Assembly: GCA_019751915.1 (NCBI GenBank)
Contig: JAIEMS010000025.1
Coordinates: 1-44,385 of the forward strand
From: Burkholderiaceae bacterium
GTDB taxonomy: Bacteria > Pseudomonadota > Gammaproteobacteria > Burkholderiales > Burkholderiaceae_C
DNA: 44,385 nt
Direction: 5' to 3'
The notes beneath the pieces were generated by a model. That model did no database searches, was not told where the DNA came from, and saw only the letters and a list, made by a program, of their open reading frames with translations. Made by a program: the position numbers and the translations under genes. Position 1 is the first letter of the stretch; each line of letters opens with the position of its first letter. Positions 34,143 to 43,344 of the stretch are shown one piece after another.

Positions 34143-34219
34143 AGTGGTAGGTGCTACAGGACATTTCCGGGCAAACGCCAGGCGGCGTTGCGACACCCGA
34201 AGACAGCCATGGAATGGCG

Positions 34220-34235
34220 TTGACGTTCGCGTTAA
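34220..34235 (-). promoter_or_regulatory. LiuR-like operator upstream of the merR-type gene
   Basis: TTGACGTTCGCGTTAA matches TTnACGTnnACGTnAA except for one base (GCGT for ACGT). It lies 78 bases upstream of the regulator's ATG, which suggests autoregulation. Confidence 0.55.
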
Positions 34236-34301
34236 TCCTACCCCATCAGCCGACGAAAAATCCAGCACCCACTGGCACTGCTGCGCCAGCGGCCAAGGCG
34301 C

Positions 34302-35873
34302 TCAAGCCAAGCGAAATACCGCCAATGTGCGCCCCAAAATGCCAGCGTTTTGGCTCATGGCGCGGGCTGCTGAGGCCGAGTCTTGTACCAGCGTCGCATT
34401 TTGTTGCGTTACCCGGTCCAAGTCCGTGACGGCCTCATTGACCTGAGAAATGCCTGTCGATTGCTCGCGGGCAGCAACGCCCATCTGCCCCATCAGCGTG
34501 TTGACGTAAGCCACCGACTGCACCACTTGATCGATGGTCTGGCTGGCAGAGTGCATTTTTTCCGTGCCGCGTTGGATGTGTTGGCCCGACTCGCTGATGA
34601 GTCCGCGAATCTCGCCTGCTGCCATGGCACTGCGCTGGGCCAGCGCGCGCACTTCGCTGGCGACCACGGCAAAGCCCCGGCCTTGTTCGCCTGCACGGGC
34701 CGCTTCCACGGCAGCGTTGAGGGCCAAAATATTGGTTTGGAAGGCAATGCCCTCAATGGTGGCGATGATTTGCACCATCTTTTGTGACGATTGGGCAATC
34801 GATTCGACCACGGTGCTGATCTCGCCGACGGCTTTGCCACCGTGGCGGGCCAGTTCGGCGCTGTTTTCGCTTTCTTTGAGTACCTGTTGCGCTGTTTCAG
34901 CCGACTGGCAGACGGTGCTGGCCAATTGCTCCATCGAGGCGGCGGTTTGCTCCAAACTGCTGGCTTGGGATTCGGTACGGCTCGATAGCTCTTGTGAGCC
35001 GTGGGCAATATGGTGGGCAATATCACCAAAACCGCCAATTTCGGCCCGTGCATCACCGACCACCGCCCGTAAATTGATCTGAATTTGCTGCAAGCGCTCC
35101 ATCAGAAATGCCATGGGATGGCGACCATCAACCCGCTGGTATACACGACTGATGCGGCAGCCGGCAATGTCACTGGCCAGACGGTTGGCATCGGCCAGTC
35201 CCAAGGTGACGCGGCGGTGAAAACGCCACAAAGCAATACCCAATCCCAGCAGTCCTAGACCCCATTGCACCGCCAAGGCCGCCAGCCCCGTCCAGCCCAG
35301 CACCCAAGGCGCTAGCGGCACAGCCAGCCACAGCGGCACCAGCATGGCGGCCAAACGCTGTGTGAAGCTGGCGCGTTGGAGCTTATGAACCCAATTGCGC
35401 CAACCCGTGAAACGCACATGGCCGGCGTGCAGATGAAAACTGTGTTGGCCCGAGGCCCGTTCTTGGCGGATTTTGTCGTACAAGGCTTCGGCGTTGCGAA
35501 TCTCTTCGCGGGTCGGTTTCATGCGCACCGACATATAGCTCTTGGGTTTGCCGCCCTCCATCATGGGCGTGACGTGGGCTCGCACCCAATAAAAATCGCC
35601 GTTCTTGCGCTGGTTTTTGACCATACCAATCCAACTGCGCCCCCGACCGATGGTCTCCCACATATCCTTGAACGCTTCGGGCGGCATATCGGGATGGCGC
35701 ACCATGCTGTGCGGTTGCCCCATCAGTTCTTCGACAGCGTATCCACTGACCCGAGAAAAGGCCGCATTGCAGTGCGTCATCCGGCCTTGGGCATCTGTGG
35801 TGGACATCAAAAACTCTTCGCTGGAGTAATCAAACTCGTTAGAAGCAGAGGTCACAGGCAAATTGGTGCGCAT
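34302..35873 (-). CDS. PAS-domain methyl-accepting chemotaxis receptor (Aer-like)
   Basis: 523 residues. N-terminal PAS domain (about 15-115): [50 protein letters not shown], as in Aer-like oxygen/redox sensors. Two membrane helices near 170-215 ([40 protein letters not shown]). The cytoplasmic hairpin reads [44 protein letters not shown], the CheA/CheW contact tip. No periplasmic ligand domain. Lies 104 bases below the histidine kinase stop, with a 20-bp palindrome between. Confidence 0.92.
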   Translation of the reverse strand: MRTNLPVTSASNEFDYSSEEFLMSTTDAQGRMTHCNAAFSRVSGYAVEELMGQPHSMVRHPDMPPEAFKDMWETIGRGRSWIGMVKNQRKNGDFYWVRAHVTPMMEGGKPKSYMSVRMKPTREEIRNAEALYDKIRQERASGQHSFHLHAGHVRFTGWRNWVHKLQRASFTQRLAAMLVPLWLAVPLAPWVLGWTGLAALAVQWGLGLLGLGIALWRFHRRVTLGLADANRLASDIAGCRISRVYQRVDGRHPMAFLMERLQQIQINLRAVVGDARAEIGGFGDIAHHIAHGSQELSSRTESQASSLEQTAASMEQLASTVCQSAETAQQVLKESENSAELARHGGKAVGEISTVVESIAQSSQKMVQIIATIEGIAFQTNILALNAAVEAARAGEQGRGFAVVASEVRALAQRSAMAAGEIRGLISESGQHIQRGTEKMHSASQTIDQVVQSVAYVNTLMGQMGVAAREQSTGISQVNEAVTDLDRVTQQNATLVQDSASAARAMSQNAGILGRTLAVFRLA

Positions 35874-35932
35874 TAGCAGTCGGTTGGGAAGTTGTCAGAT
35901 GCACTAGTAAATGACAAAACCGCAGTAGGCAC

Positions 35933-35952
35933 CATTGCCCCTAGGGGCAATG
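35933..35952 (-). promoter_or_regulatory. 20-bp perfect palindrome between kinase and chemoreceptor genes
   Basis: CATTGCCCCTAGGGGCAATG is identical on both strands, 60 bases upstream of the chemoreceptor ATG. No T-tract on either side. More likely an operator (LuxR-type regulator next door) than a terminator. Confidence 0.5.
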
Positions 35953-35977
35953 ACCCCGGCCAGTCCCTGCCTTGAAA

Positions 35978-37390
35978 TTACGCGGCGGCTGCGGGCAGTG
36001 CAGGCAGGCGCAGTTCCACCACCGCCCCGCCAGCGTCGCCGTTGGCAAGGGTGAGGCCACCGCCGTGGTGCTGGGCAATCGATTTGGAGATCGACAGCCC
36101 CACGCCCAAACCATCGGCCTTGGTGGTAAAAAAGGGGCTACCTGCCTGTTGCAGCCCGAGTGGCGAAAAGCCCGGCCCGCTGTCGCGTACCCGCAGCGTG
36201 GCCCAGGGTTCTTGGCACTCAATTTCCACCCAGACTTCGCGCTCAGGGGACTGTGCCAGCGCCTGTAGTGCGTTGCGGTACACGTTGAGAACAATTTGCG
36301 ATAGCTGGATGTGGTCGCCCAGCACGCACACACCGGCGGGCGATGTTGCGAAGTGAATTTGGGCACGGTACGCCCGCGCTTCGCTGCTGACCAATTGGGC
36401 CACCTCATGGGCTAATTGCCCTAAATCGACCGGTCTGCGCTGCTCTGGGGTCGGTCGAATAAAACGGCGAATGCGCTCAATGATCTGGGAGGCGCGGCGG
36501 GTGTTTTTTTCGATGTCGTGCAGCAGTTCGCCCAGTTGTGCCGTGCTCCATCGGCCTTGCGCTAGCCCGTGCTGGGCCACTTGGGCATCGACCAAAATAG
36601 CCGTCAGCGGTTGGTTGAGTTCGTGGCCGAGCGAGGCTGACATCTCGCCCAAACTGCGCTGGCGATCAAGCTGGGCAATTTGGGCACCCAAACGTGCGCT
36701 TTCTTCTTGCTTGGCGCGTGCGGCCACTGCTGCCCAATCGTTGCGTCTGGCGCGTTCCAAGAAAATCCCAATAAACCCGACGCTGCCAATCACCGATGTA
36801 GCCAGTGCCGCCACAATCGTCCCCAAAACGTCTAGCCCACCGAGCACCGCATCGGGCGCAGAAGTTCCGATCCAAACGGCCAGCATTCGCACCAGCAGCA
36901 TGACAGCGGTTACACCGTAGCCCCCCGCGACCCAATAGGCGCTGCGTGATGGCTCTTGTCGGGCCATCTGCCACGACAGCAGGGTAATGTGGGTTAGTAG
37001 CCCGACCAAACAAAACGTTGTCCACTCAAAACGCAAAATTGCGTTTTCGAGCACCGCGTGAAAATACTCGTACACCAGCCCAAAACCCATGCTCGCCAAA
37101 GCAATGTTGCGGCCACGCCAAGGCGCCTCCAGCTCGTAGCGCAAGGCCTGTGCCCGCATCATGTTGGCAAGAAACATCAAACTATTGGCCAGTGGGTAGG
37201 ATGCCCACTCCGGAATGTGGCTGCGAAACCCTAGCAACATAATCCCCAAACCAAACAAGCCACCACCGCTGCACCACAGCAGGGCCGAACGCGAACGCAG
37301 GCCAAACAGCACCATCCACGCCGCCGCTGGCATGAGCACATACATCGCGCCCACGATCAGGTAGGCGGTCGGGATGCTAAAGGGTGTCAT
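35978..37390 (-). CDS. Membrane sensor histidine kinase
   Basis: 470 residues from the ATG at 37390, overlapping the response regulator stop (ATGA). The N-terminal ~225 residues are a chain of about seven membrane helices (YLIVGAMYVLMPAAAWMVLFGL, ALLWCSGGGLFGLGIMLLGF, and others through VIGSVGFIGIFL), no periplasmic sensor loop. Then the H-box SLGEMSASLGHELNQPLTAILVDAQ, N-box QIVLNVYRNALQALA, and G-boxes VRDSGPGFS and GLGVGLSISKSIAQHHGG. FixL/DctB-type HPK4 kinase. It phosphorylates the adjacent regulator. Confidence 0.93.
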   Translation of the reverse strand: MTPFSIPTAYLIVGAMYVLMPAAAWMVLFGLRSRSALLWCSGGGLFGLGIMLLGFRSHIPEWASYPLANSLMFLANMMRAQALRYELEAPWRGRNIALASMGFGLVYEYFHAVLENAILRFEWTTFCLVGLLTHITLLSWQMARQEPSRSAYWVAGGYGVTAVMLLVRMLAVWIGTSAPDAVLGGLDVLGTIVAALATSVIGSVGFIGIFLERARRNDWAAVAARAKQEESARLGAQIAQLDRQRSLGEMSASLGHELNQPLTAILVDAQVAQHGLAQGRWSTAQLGELLHDIEKNTRRASQIIERIRRFIRPTPEQRRPVDLGQLAHEVAQLVSSEARAYRAQIHFATSPAGVCVLGDHIQLSQIVLNVYRNALQALAQSPEREVWVEIECQEPWATLRVRDSGPGFSPLGLQQAGSPFFTTKADGLGVGLSISKSIAQHHGGGLTLANGDAGGAVVELRLPALPAAAA

Positions 37391-38061
37391 GGTGCGGGCG
37401 TGGGCCGGGCGGGAATCGGCCAAGCCAAGGTGTCAAGCTCGCGAATGGCTTCGGCCAGTTCAAGCAACGAAACGACCCCCATTTTTTCCATCACTCTGGC
37501 CCGGTGTACCTTGACGGTTTTGAGGCTGCATTCAAATTGTTCAGCGATTTCTTTGTTCATCAGCCCTTTGACCACGAGTTGGCAGATTTCGCGCTCGCGT
37601 GGGGTCAGGCTTTGGTAACAAAGCCGGGCATCTATGGTGCTGCGGTAGGACTTTAATTGTTCGCGGTCGTGGGCCATGGCCCGGTGGATGGCCTGCAACA
37701 GGTCGTCCATATTGAACGGTTTGATCAAAAAATCAATCGCCCCCGCTTTGAAGGCGTGAATGACCTCTGGGGTTTGGCTCTCGCCCGAGATAAAGACAAT
37801 CGGCGTTGTGCGCCCAAGCTGCTGCATTGCACGTTGCAAATCTAGCCCACTCATGCCGGGCATGCGCATGTCCAGCAGCAGCACCGCTGGGGCAATCGGG
37901 AGCGAGTTTTGTAAAAAATCCTCGGGCGAATGGTAGGCCTGAACGGTGTAGTTCAGGTACTGCAACATCCGCAGCAGCGACACCCTGACCGCCGGGTCAT
38001 CATCGACCAGATAAATATGCCCTTTGGCCTCTGGCAGTGCTGGATTCGCTTGCGCCTTCAT
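37387..38061 (-). CDS. FixJ/LuxR-type response regulator
   Basis: 224 residues. Receiver domain: HIYLVDDDPAVRVSLLRMLQ with the acidic pair, VLLLDMRMPGMSGLDLQ with the phospho-Asp, FISGES and AFKAGAIDFLIKPF with the conserved Lys. C-terminal LuxR HTH: SLTPREREICQLVVKGLMNKEIAEQFECSLKTVKVHRARVMEKMGV. The kinase gene overlaps its stop by 4 bases; yggS ends 8 bases upstream. Target genes are unknown; the palindrome at 35933 is one candidate. Confidence 0.94.
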   Translation of the reverse strand: MKAQANPALPEAKGHIYLVDDDPAVRVSLLRMLQYLNYTVQAYHSPEDFLQNSLPIAPAVLLLDMRMPGMSGLDLQRAMQQLGRTTPIVFISGESQTPEVIHAFKAGAIDFLIKPFNMDDLLQAIHRAMAHDREQLKSYRSTIDARLCYQSLTPREREICQLVVKGLMNKEIAEQFECSLKTVKVHRARVMEKMGVVSLLELAEAIRELDTLAWPIPARPTPAP

Positions 38062-38069
38062 GGCAGCAC

Positions 38070-38798
38070 CTATGCCGCTGGGTAGTGCCGGTGGCCGAAA
38101 ACTCCGCTGCCCACCCGCACCAAGGTGCTACCAGCGGCGATGGCGGCTTCCAAGTCGGCCGTCATGCCCAGCGACAAGGTGTCCCACAACGCCCCATCGA
38201 CCCCTTCGGCGGCTTTTATGTGGTCAAAAATGGCTTTAGCCCGCATGCAGACAGCATATTGTGCTGCGAAATCAGGAGCAGGTTCTGGGATTGCCATCAG
38301 TCCGCGCAGTTGCAGCCGGGGCAGTGTTGCCACCGTCTGGGCCAGTGCCAGCGCCTCTGACGGGGTCACGCCCGACTTGGCGGCCCCGCCATCGACATTG
38401 ACCTGAATACACACTTGCAACGGTGGCAGGTGCGCTGGGCGTTGCTCAGACAGCCGCTGGGCGGTTTTGGGTCGGTCGATGGTGTGTACCCAATCGAAGT
38501 GTTCGGCCACCAAGCGCGTTTTGTTGCTCTGAATTGGGCCGATGCAATGCCACTGCAAGGGGGCCAGCGCCGCCAGTGCCGGATCGGCGCGCAGCAGGGT
38601 GATTTTCTCGACCGCCTCTTGGATGTAGTTTTCGCCAAAGGCCCGCTGGCCCGCCAGCGCGGCCTCGCGCACGGCCTCGGGGCCGAAGGTTTTGGAGACG
38701 GCCAGCAGCGCGACACTGTGGCGGTCGCGGGTGGCGTGGACGCAGGCGTGGGCGATGCGCTCTTGCACCTGCTGAAGGTTGTGAAGAATCGTGGTCAT
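38070..38798 (-). CDS. yggS: YggS/PROSC-family PLP-binding protein
   Basis: 242 residues from the ATG at 38798. LLAVSKTFGPEAVREAALAGQRAFGENYIQEA carries the PLP lysine in AVSK, then WHCIGPIQSNKTRLVAEHFDWVHTIDRPK, VNVDGGAAKSGV, LRGLMAIPEP and SLGMTADLEAAIAAGSTLVRVGSGVFG (phosphate loop). By family knowledge it controls PLP homeostasis, not catalysis. Divergent from pilT with only 36 bases between starts, the usual neighbourhood of yggS in proteobacteria. Followed by the two-component genes 8 bases on. Confidence 0.94.
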   Translation of the reverse strand: MTTILHNLQQVQERIAHACVHATRDRHSVALLAVSKTFGPEAVREAALAGQRAFGENYIQEAVEKITLLRADPALAALAPLQWHCIGPIQSNKTRLVAEHFDWVHTIDRPKTAQRLSEQRPAHLPPLQVCIQVNVDGGAAKSGVTPSEALALAQTVATLPRLQLRGLMAIPEPAPDFAAQYAVCMRAKAIFDHIKAAEGVDGALWDTLSLGMTADLEAAIAAGSTLVRVGSGVFGHRHYPAA

Positions 38799-38834
38799 AA
38801 TCACCGGCAAGCCTACCAAACCATCGAGGAACCT

Positions 38835-39878
38835 GTGGACATCACCCAGTTGCTGGCATTCAGCGTCAAGAACAAAGCCTCCGATTTGCACCTGTCTGCC
38901 GGGCTGCCGCCGATGATCCGGGTGCATGGTGACGTGCGGCGCATCAATGTCGATCCGCTCGACCACAAAATGGTGCATGGCATGGTGTACGACATCATGA
39001 GCGACACCCAGCGCAAAGCCTACGAAGAATTTTTAGAGGTCGATTTTTCGTTTGAAATCGAAGGCTTGGCGCGGTTTCGGGTCAATGCCTTCAACCAAAA
39101 TCGGGGCGCTGCGGCGGTGTTTCGTACCATCCCGAGCAAAATTTTGACGCTAGAGCAGCTCAATTGTCCGAAGATTTTCAGCGAACTGGCGCTCAAGCCA
39201 CGCGGTATGGTGTTGGTGACTGGCCCGACGGGTTCGGGCAAATCGACCACGCTGGCGGCGATGGTCAACTACCTCAACGAAACCGAATACGGTCACATCC
39301 TCACGGTCGAAGACCCGATTGAATTCGTCCACGAATCGAAAAAGTGCCTGATCAACCAGCGCGAAGTTGGGCCGATGACGCTGTCGTTTGCTGCGGCGCT
39401 CAAATCAGCGCTGCGCGAAGACCCCGACGCGATTTTGGTGGGCGAAATGCGCGACCTCGAAACCATTCGCCTTGCCATGACCGCTGCCGAAACCGGCCAT
39501 TTGGTTTTTGGCACCCTGCACACCTCCAGCGCTGCCAAGACCATCGACCGGATCATCGATGTGTTTCCGTCGGAAGAAAAAGAAATGGTGCGCGCCATGT
39601 TGTCGGAGTCGCTGCAAGCGGTGATCTCGCAAACGCTGTGCAAAACCAAAGACGGCACGGGCCGCGTCGCTGCCCACGAGATCATGCTGGGCACCAGCGC
39701 TATTCGCAATTTGATCCGCGAGGCCAAGGTCGCGCAGATGTATTCCACCATCCAGACCAGCAGCGGCGTGGGTATGCAAACGCTCGACCAAAACCTCAGC
39801 GACTTGGTGAAACGCAACATCATCAGCCCCGCCGAGGCTCGCAGCAAAGCCAAAATTCCGGACAACTTCCCCGGTTAA
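38835..39878 (+). CDS. pilT: Type IV pilus retraction ATPase PilT
   Basis: 347 residues from the GTG at 38835, with GAGGAA just upstream; the frame is open further upstream into yggS antisense, so the start rests on homology (VDITQLLAFSVKNKASDLHLSAGLPP). Walker A GPTGSGKSTTLAAM near 130-140, Asp box TVEDPIEFVH, Walker B AILVGEMRDLETIRLAM, His box AETGHLVFGTLHTSSA, and the C-terminal AIRNLIREAKVAQM. Hexameric cytoplasmic motor that depolymerises pili and powers twitching and DNA uptake. Paired with pilU 67 bases later. Confidence 0.96.
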   Translation: MDITQLLAFSVKNKASDLHLSAGLPPMIRVHGDVRRINVDPLDHKMVHGMVYDIMSDTQRKAYEEFLEVDFSFEIEGLARFRVNAFNQNRGAAAVFRTIPSKILTLEQLNCPKIFSELALKPRGMVLVTGPTGSGKSTTLAAMVNYLNETEYGHILTVEDPIEFVHESKKCLINQREVGPMTLSFAAALKSALREDPDAILVGEMRDLETIRLAMTAAETGHLVFGTLHTSSAAKTIDRIIDVFPSEEKEMVRAMLSESLQAVISQTLCKTKDGTGRVAAHEIMLGTSAIRNLIREAKVAQMYSTIQTSSGVGMQTLDQNLSDLVKRNIISPAEARSKAKIPDNFPG

Positions 39879-39945
39879 GTCGGGTTTTGGCTTTTGCTTT
39901 TTATTTCTCCCCGGTGCTTTGGCATCGGTAGCCACAGGACATCTG

Positions 39946-41082
39946 ATGGAACGCGATCAGGCCAGTAAATTCATTAACGACCTGCTCAAGCTGATGGTCA
40001 ACCGCCGGGGCAGCGATTTGTTCCTGACGGCGGAGTTTCCGCCCGCCATCAAGGTCGATGGTGCCGTGACCAAAGTCTCGCCCCAGCCCTTGACGGCCAC
40101 CCACACCCTGACGCTGGCGCGCTCGATCATGAGCGACAAGCAAGCCGCAGAGTTTGAGCGCACCAAAGAGTGCAATTTTGCGATTTCTCCGGCCGGTATT
40201 GGCCGGTTTCGGGTCAACGCTTTTGTGCAGCAAGGGCGCGTGGGTTTGGTGCTGCGTACCATCCCCATGACCTTGCCGACCTTGGATGGTTTGGGCATGC
40301 CCCAAGTGCTGAAAGAAATCACCATGACCAAGCGCGGCCTGTGCATTTTGGTCGGTGCGACCGGCTCGGGCAAATCGACCACGCTGGCGGCGATGGTGGA
40401 TTGGCGCAACGAAAACTCGTTCGGCCACATCATTACCGTCGAAGACCCGGTGGAGTTTGTCCATCCGCACAAAAACTGTGTCGTCACCCAGCGCGAAGTG
40501 GGCCTCGACACCGAAAGCTGGGAAGCGGCCCTGAAGAACACCCTGCGCCAAGCGCCCGATGTGATTTTGATGGGCGAAATCCGCGACCGCGAAACCATGG
40601 AGCACGCCATTGCCTTTGCCGAAACCGGCCACCTGTGCATGGCTACGCTGCACGCCAACAGCGCCAACCAAGCGCTCGACCGGGTGCTGAACTTCTTTCC
40701 CGAGGAGCGTCGTCCGCAGTTGCTGATGGATTTGTCGCTGAACCTGCGCGCCCTGATTTCCCAGCGCCTGATGCCCAAGCAAGACGGCAAGGGCCGTGCC
40801 GCTGCCATCGAGATTTTGCTCAACACGCCATTGATTACCGATTTGATTTTCAAAGGCGAAGTCGCTGAAATCAAAGAAGTGATGAAGAAAAGCCGCAACC
40901 TCGGTATGCAAACCTTTGACCAAGCGCTGTTTGATTTGTTCGAGGCCAACGTTATCAGCTACGAAGACGCATTGCGCAATGCCGATTCGGTCAATAACCT
41001 GCGCCTTGAAATCAAACTCAACAGCCAGCGCGCCCGCAGCAGCGATTTGTCAGCGGGCACGGAACACTTTGCCATTGTTTAA
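39946..41082 (+). CDS. pilU: Type IV pilus retraction ATPase PilU
   Basis: 378 residues from the ATG at 39946, AGGA six bases upstream. PilT-like with Walker A GATGSGKSTTLAAMVDWRNENSFGHIITVEDPVEFVHPHKNC, Walker B VILMGEIRDRETMEHAI, His box AETGHLCMATLHANSANQALDRVLNFFPEE. The C-terminal extension past DALRNADSVNNLRLEIKLNS is typical of PilU and longer than PilT. Accessory retraction ATPase acting with PilT. Last GC-rich gene before the AT-rich cassette, which begins 20 bases later; no terminator visible between. Confidence 0.95.
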   Translation: MERDQASKFINDLLKLMVNRRGSDLFLTAEFPPAIKVDGAVTKVSPQPLTATHTLTLARSIMSDKQAAEFERTKECNFAISPAGIGRFRVNAFVQQGRVGLVLRTIPMTLPTLDGLGMPQVLKEITMTKRGLCILVGATGSGKSTTLAAMVDWRNENSFGHIITVEDPVEFVHPHKNCVVTQREVGLDTESWEAALKNTLRQAPDVILMGEIRDRETMEHAIAFAETGHLCMATLHANSANQALDRVLNFFPEERRPQLLMDLSLNLRALISQRLMPKQDGKGRAAAIEILLNTPLITDLIFKGEVAEIKEVMKKSRNLGMQTFDQALFDLFEANVISYEDALRNADSVNNLRLEIKLNSQRARSSDLSAGTEHFAIV

Positions 41083-41102
41083 TTAGTTAAATAGAGATAA
41101 AG

Positions 41103-42200
41103 ATGCGTGCTGAAAATGAAAAAATTGACGGGCTTGATAAAAATGAAGATGCCTCTTTAGGGGATTATCCTATAGATACATTGTTAATTAGAAATGAGTC
41201 CCGCACTGTTTTTGAGGTGGTGCGCCGTATTGAAAAAGGTGGTTATATAATGACGCCTGATTTTCAACGTAATTTTGTTTGGGATGAAGAGAAGCAAAGT
41301 AAGCTTATTCAATCCGTATTAATGCGAATTCCTTTGCCTGTTTTTTATTTGGCTGAAGATGAAGAGGGGAAGTTGATTGTTGTTGATGGTTTGCAAAGAT
41401 TAACAACTTTTAAACGATTTCTTGATAATGAATTTAACTTAAAACTTCCTAGCAAAAAGGAGTCCCTTAATCAAAATGAACTTGACAAAAAGTTTTTTAA
41501 AGAGCTTTCTCCTAAATTTCAAAGTCGTATTGAAGACTGCAACTTAATAATTTATGTAATTGATGCTAAAGTACCTGAGCGTGCTAGATTAGATATATTT
41601 GAGCGTGTTAATAGTGGCGAACCCTTAACACGGCAGCAAATGCGTAATTGTTTGTACAACGGACAGGCTACTCGATTTGTAAAAGAAGAAGCAGAGACGG
41701 AACTATTTAAGAGAGTTACTGGAGATAGTTTAAAACCAGAAACTATGCGTGATAGAGAATGCGTCAATCGCTTCTGTGCTTTTTATTTGCTGCCCATTGA
41801 AAGCTATAAAGGTGATATGGATGAATGGCTGGCAAATGCTTTGGAAAAAATGAACAAACTTAATAATTCAGAGTTAAAAGAGCTTTCAAATATTTTTCAA
41901 AAAACATTGGCAGATAATTACCTGCTTTTTAATGAGCAAACATTCCGAAAGCATGCTTCAGGACAAATAAATCGGGGTGTTTTAAATATTTCTCTTTGGG
42001 ATGTAATGACCGTAGGGCTTGCTAAATATTCAAGCGCACAAATTAATTATTATTCAAATATTCTGAAAGAGAATTTTTATAAATTGCTTGAAAATAAAGA
42101 GTTTAATAACTCTATTACATTAGGAACCAATAGTAATCGCAATGTAAACTATCGTTTTCAAGTCACTAAAAAAATGTTTAAGGAGATATTTAATGCTTAA
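41103..42200 (+). CDS. DUF262 (GmrSD N-domain/ParB-like) protein
   Basis: 365 residues. DUF262 core in the first ~190 residues: RIEKGGYIMTPDFQRNFVWDEEKQSKLIQSVLMRIPLPVFYLAED, LIVVDGLQRLTTFKRFL (the DGxQRLTT nucleotide/nuclease motif with Leu in place of the usual Gln), and FERVNSGEPLTRQQMRNCLY. No DUF1524 HNH domain follows as in full GmrSD; the C-terminal half is unassigned. Overlaps the ATPase gene by 8 bases. By family knowledge DUF262 proteins occur in type IV restriction and other phage-defence systems. Strongly AT-rich against the pil genes. Confidence 0.88.
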   Translation: MRAENEKIDGLDKNEDASLGDYPIDTLLIRNESRTVFEVVRRIEKGGYIMTPDFQRNFVWDEEKQSKLIQSVLMRIPLPVFYLAEDEEGKLIVVDGLQRLTTFKRFLDNEFNLKLPSKKESLNQNELDKKFFKELSPKFQSRIEDCNLIIYVIDAKVPERARLDIFERVNSGEPLTRQQMRNCLYNGQATRFVKEEAETELFKRVTGDSLKPETMRDRECVNRFCAFYLLPIESYKGDMDEWLANALEKMNKLNNSELKELSNIFQKTLADNYLLFNEQTFRKHASGQINRGVLNISLWDVMTVGLAKYSSAQINYYSNILKENFYKLLENKEFNNSITLGTNSNRNVNYRFQVTKKMFKEIFNA

Positions 42201-43344
42201 CTCTATAGAACTGAAATACTTTAAATGTTTTGAGTCACTCAACTTACCATTGGCACCATTAACGATGCTATCAGGTGCAAACGCATCAGGAAAATCTTCT
42301 GTACTACAAGCTTTGGTGTTATTGCACCAAACAATGCGAGACCATGAATGGTCAAATTGTTTAATGCTCAATGGAAAGTCTATTCAATTGGGTGCAGTAT
42401 CTGATGTTGTTAATGAGCAGCATGGCGGCAAAAGTTTTGAAATTGGAATTTCAAACGAGTCAACAACCATTACGTGGTCTTTTGGAGGGGAGCGCACCGA
42501 ACTTTCGATGATTATCCAACGAATTTTTATAAATAAAAAAGAACATAAAATAGGGGGGTTTTCCGTTAATCATTTATTGCCACATTCATTGAAATCAGAA
42601 TATAATGAATGTGAAATAAATTTTGCAAAATATTTAAAAGATTTAACATATATCACAGCAGAGCGTATTGGCCCGCGCGAAACTTATGCACTTGAAGATA
42701 GGCGAATAGCCTCCGTCGTCGGATCAAAAGGTGAATATGCAATGAGTATATTTTACTCAAAACGAGACGAGTCTATTTTAGATGATTTAATTATTGAAAC
42801 AGAAAGTCGAAATACTTTATTTCATCAAGTTACTGCACGAATGCAGCAGTTCTTTCCGAGCTGCCTATTGGCCATAGAAAAAGTGCAAAATGTTAATGCA
42901 GTCACATTAAGAATAAAAACATCGAGTGCCACGGAATTTCATCGTCCGGTGAATGTTGGATTTGGTTTAACACAAGTTTTACCAATTGTGATTGCTGCAT
43001 TATCGGCAAAAAAAGGAGCAGTTTTAATCATTGAAAATCCGGAAGTTCATTTGCATCCTGCGGGACAAGCATTGATGGGCCAATTTTTGGCTGAAGTTGC
43101 TAGTGCGGGAGTGCAAGTCATTATTGAAACGCATAGCGATCATATTCTAAACGGCATTCGTCGTTTTGTTAAATCGGGGAGAATTCAGCCTGAAAATATT
43201 GCATTACATTTTTTCAGACCATACTCTACGGATACATCCCAAGTAGTTAGCCCACAGATCAATATTCATGGCGATCTTGATCATTGGCCGGATGGATTTT
43301 TTGATCAATTTGACAAAGATATGAATTATTTTGCGGGATGGTAG
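42193..43344 (+). CDS. ABC/OLD-like ATPase (DUF3696-type)
   Basis: 383 residues. Walker A GANASGKSSVLQALVLLHQ at 28-46, following IELKYFKCFESLNLPLAPLTMLSG; signature-like NVGFGLTQVLPIVIAAL near 257; Walker B AVLIIENPEVHLHPAGQALMGQFL; His switch VIIETHSDHILNGIRRFVKSG; and a C-terminal DLDHWPDGFFDQFDKDM tail, as in DUF3696 ATPases of the OLD/RecF-like group. No coiled-coil arm or Toprim domain, so not a complete OLD nuclease. Translationally coupled to DUF262 and to the next gene. Likely the energy or sensor part of a defence system (inference). Confidence 0.88.
   Translation: MLNSIELKYFKCFESLNLPLAPLTMLSGANASGKSSVLQALVLLHQTMRDHEWSNCLMLNGKSIQLGAVSDVVNEQHGGKSFEIGISNESTTITWSFGGERTELSMIIQRIFINKKEHKIGGFSVNHLLPHSLKSEYNECEINFAKYLKDLTYITAERIGPRETYALEDRRIASVVGSKGEYAMSIFYSKRDESILDDLIIETESRNTLFHQVTARMQQFFPSCLLAIEKVQNVNAVTLRIKTSSATEFHRPVNVGFGLTQVLPIVIAALSAKKGAVLIIENPEVHLHPAGQALMGQFLAEVASAGVQVIIETHSDHILNGIRRFVKSGRIQPENIALHFFRPYSTDTSQVVSPQINIHGDLDHWPDGFFDQFDKDMNYFAGW

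Noticed and set aside
35933-35952. Palindrome as a terminator of the kinase gene
   Set aside because: No T-run follows in the direction of transcription and the loop would be only 4 bases; operator is more plausible.
41103-42200. Full GmrSD type IV restriction enzyme
   Set aside because: Only the DUF262 half is visible; no DUF1524 HNH motif in the C-terminal part or in the next genes.
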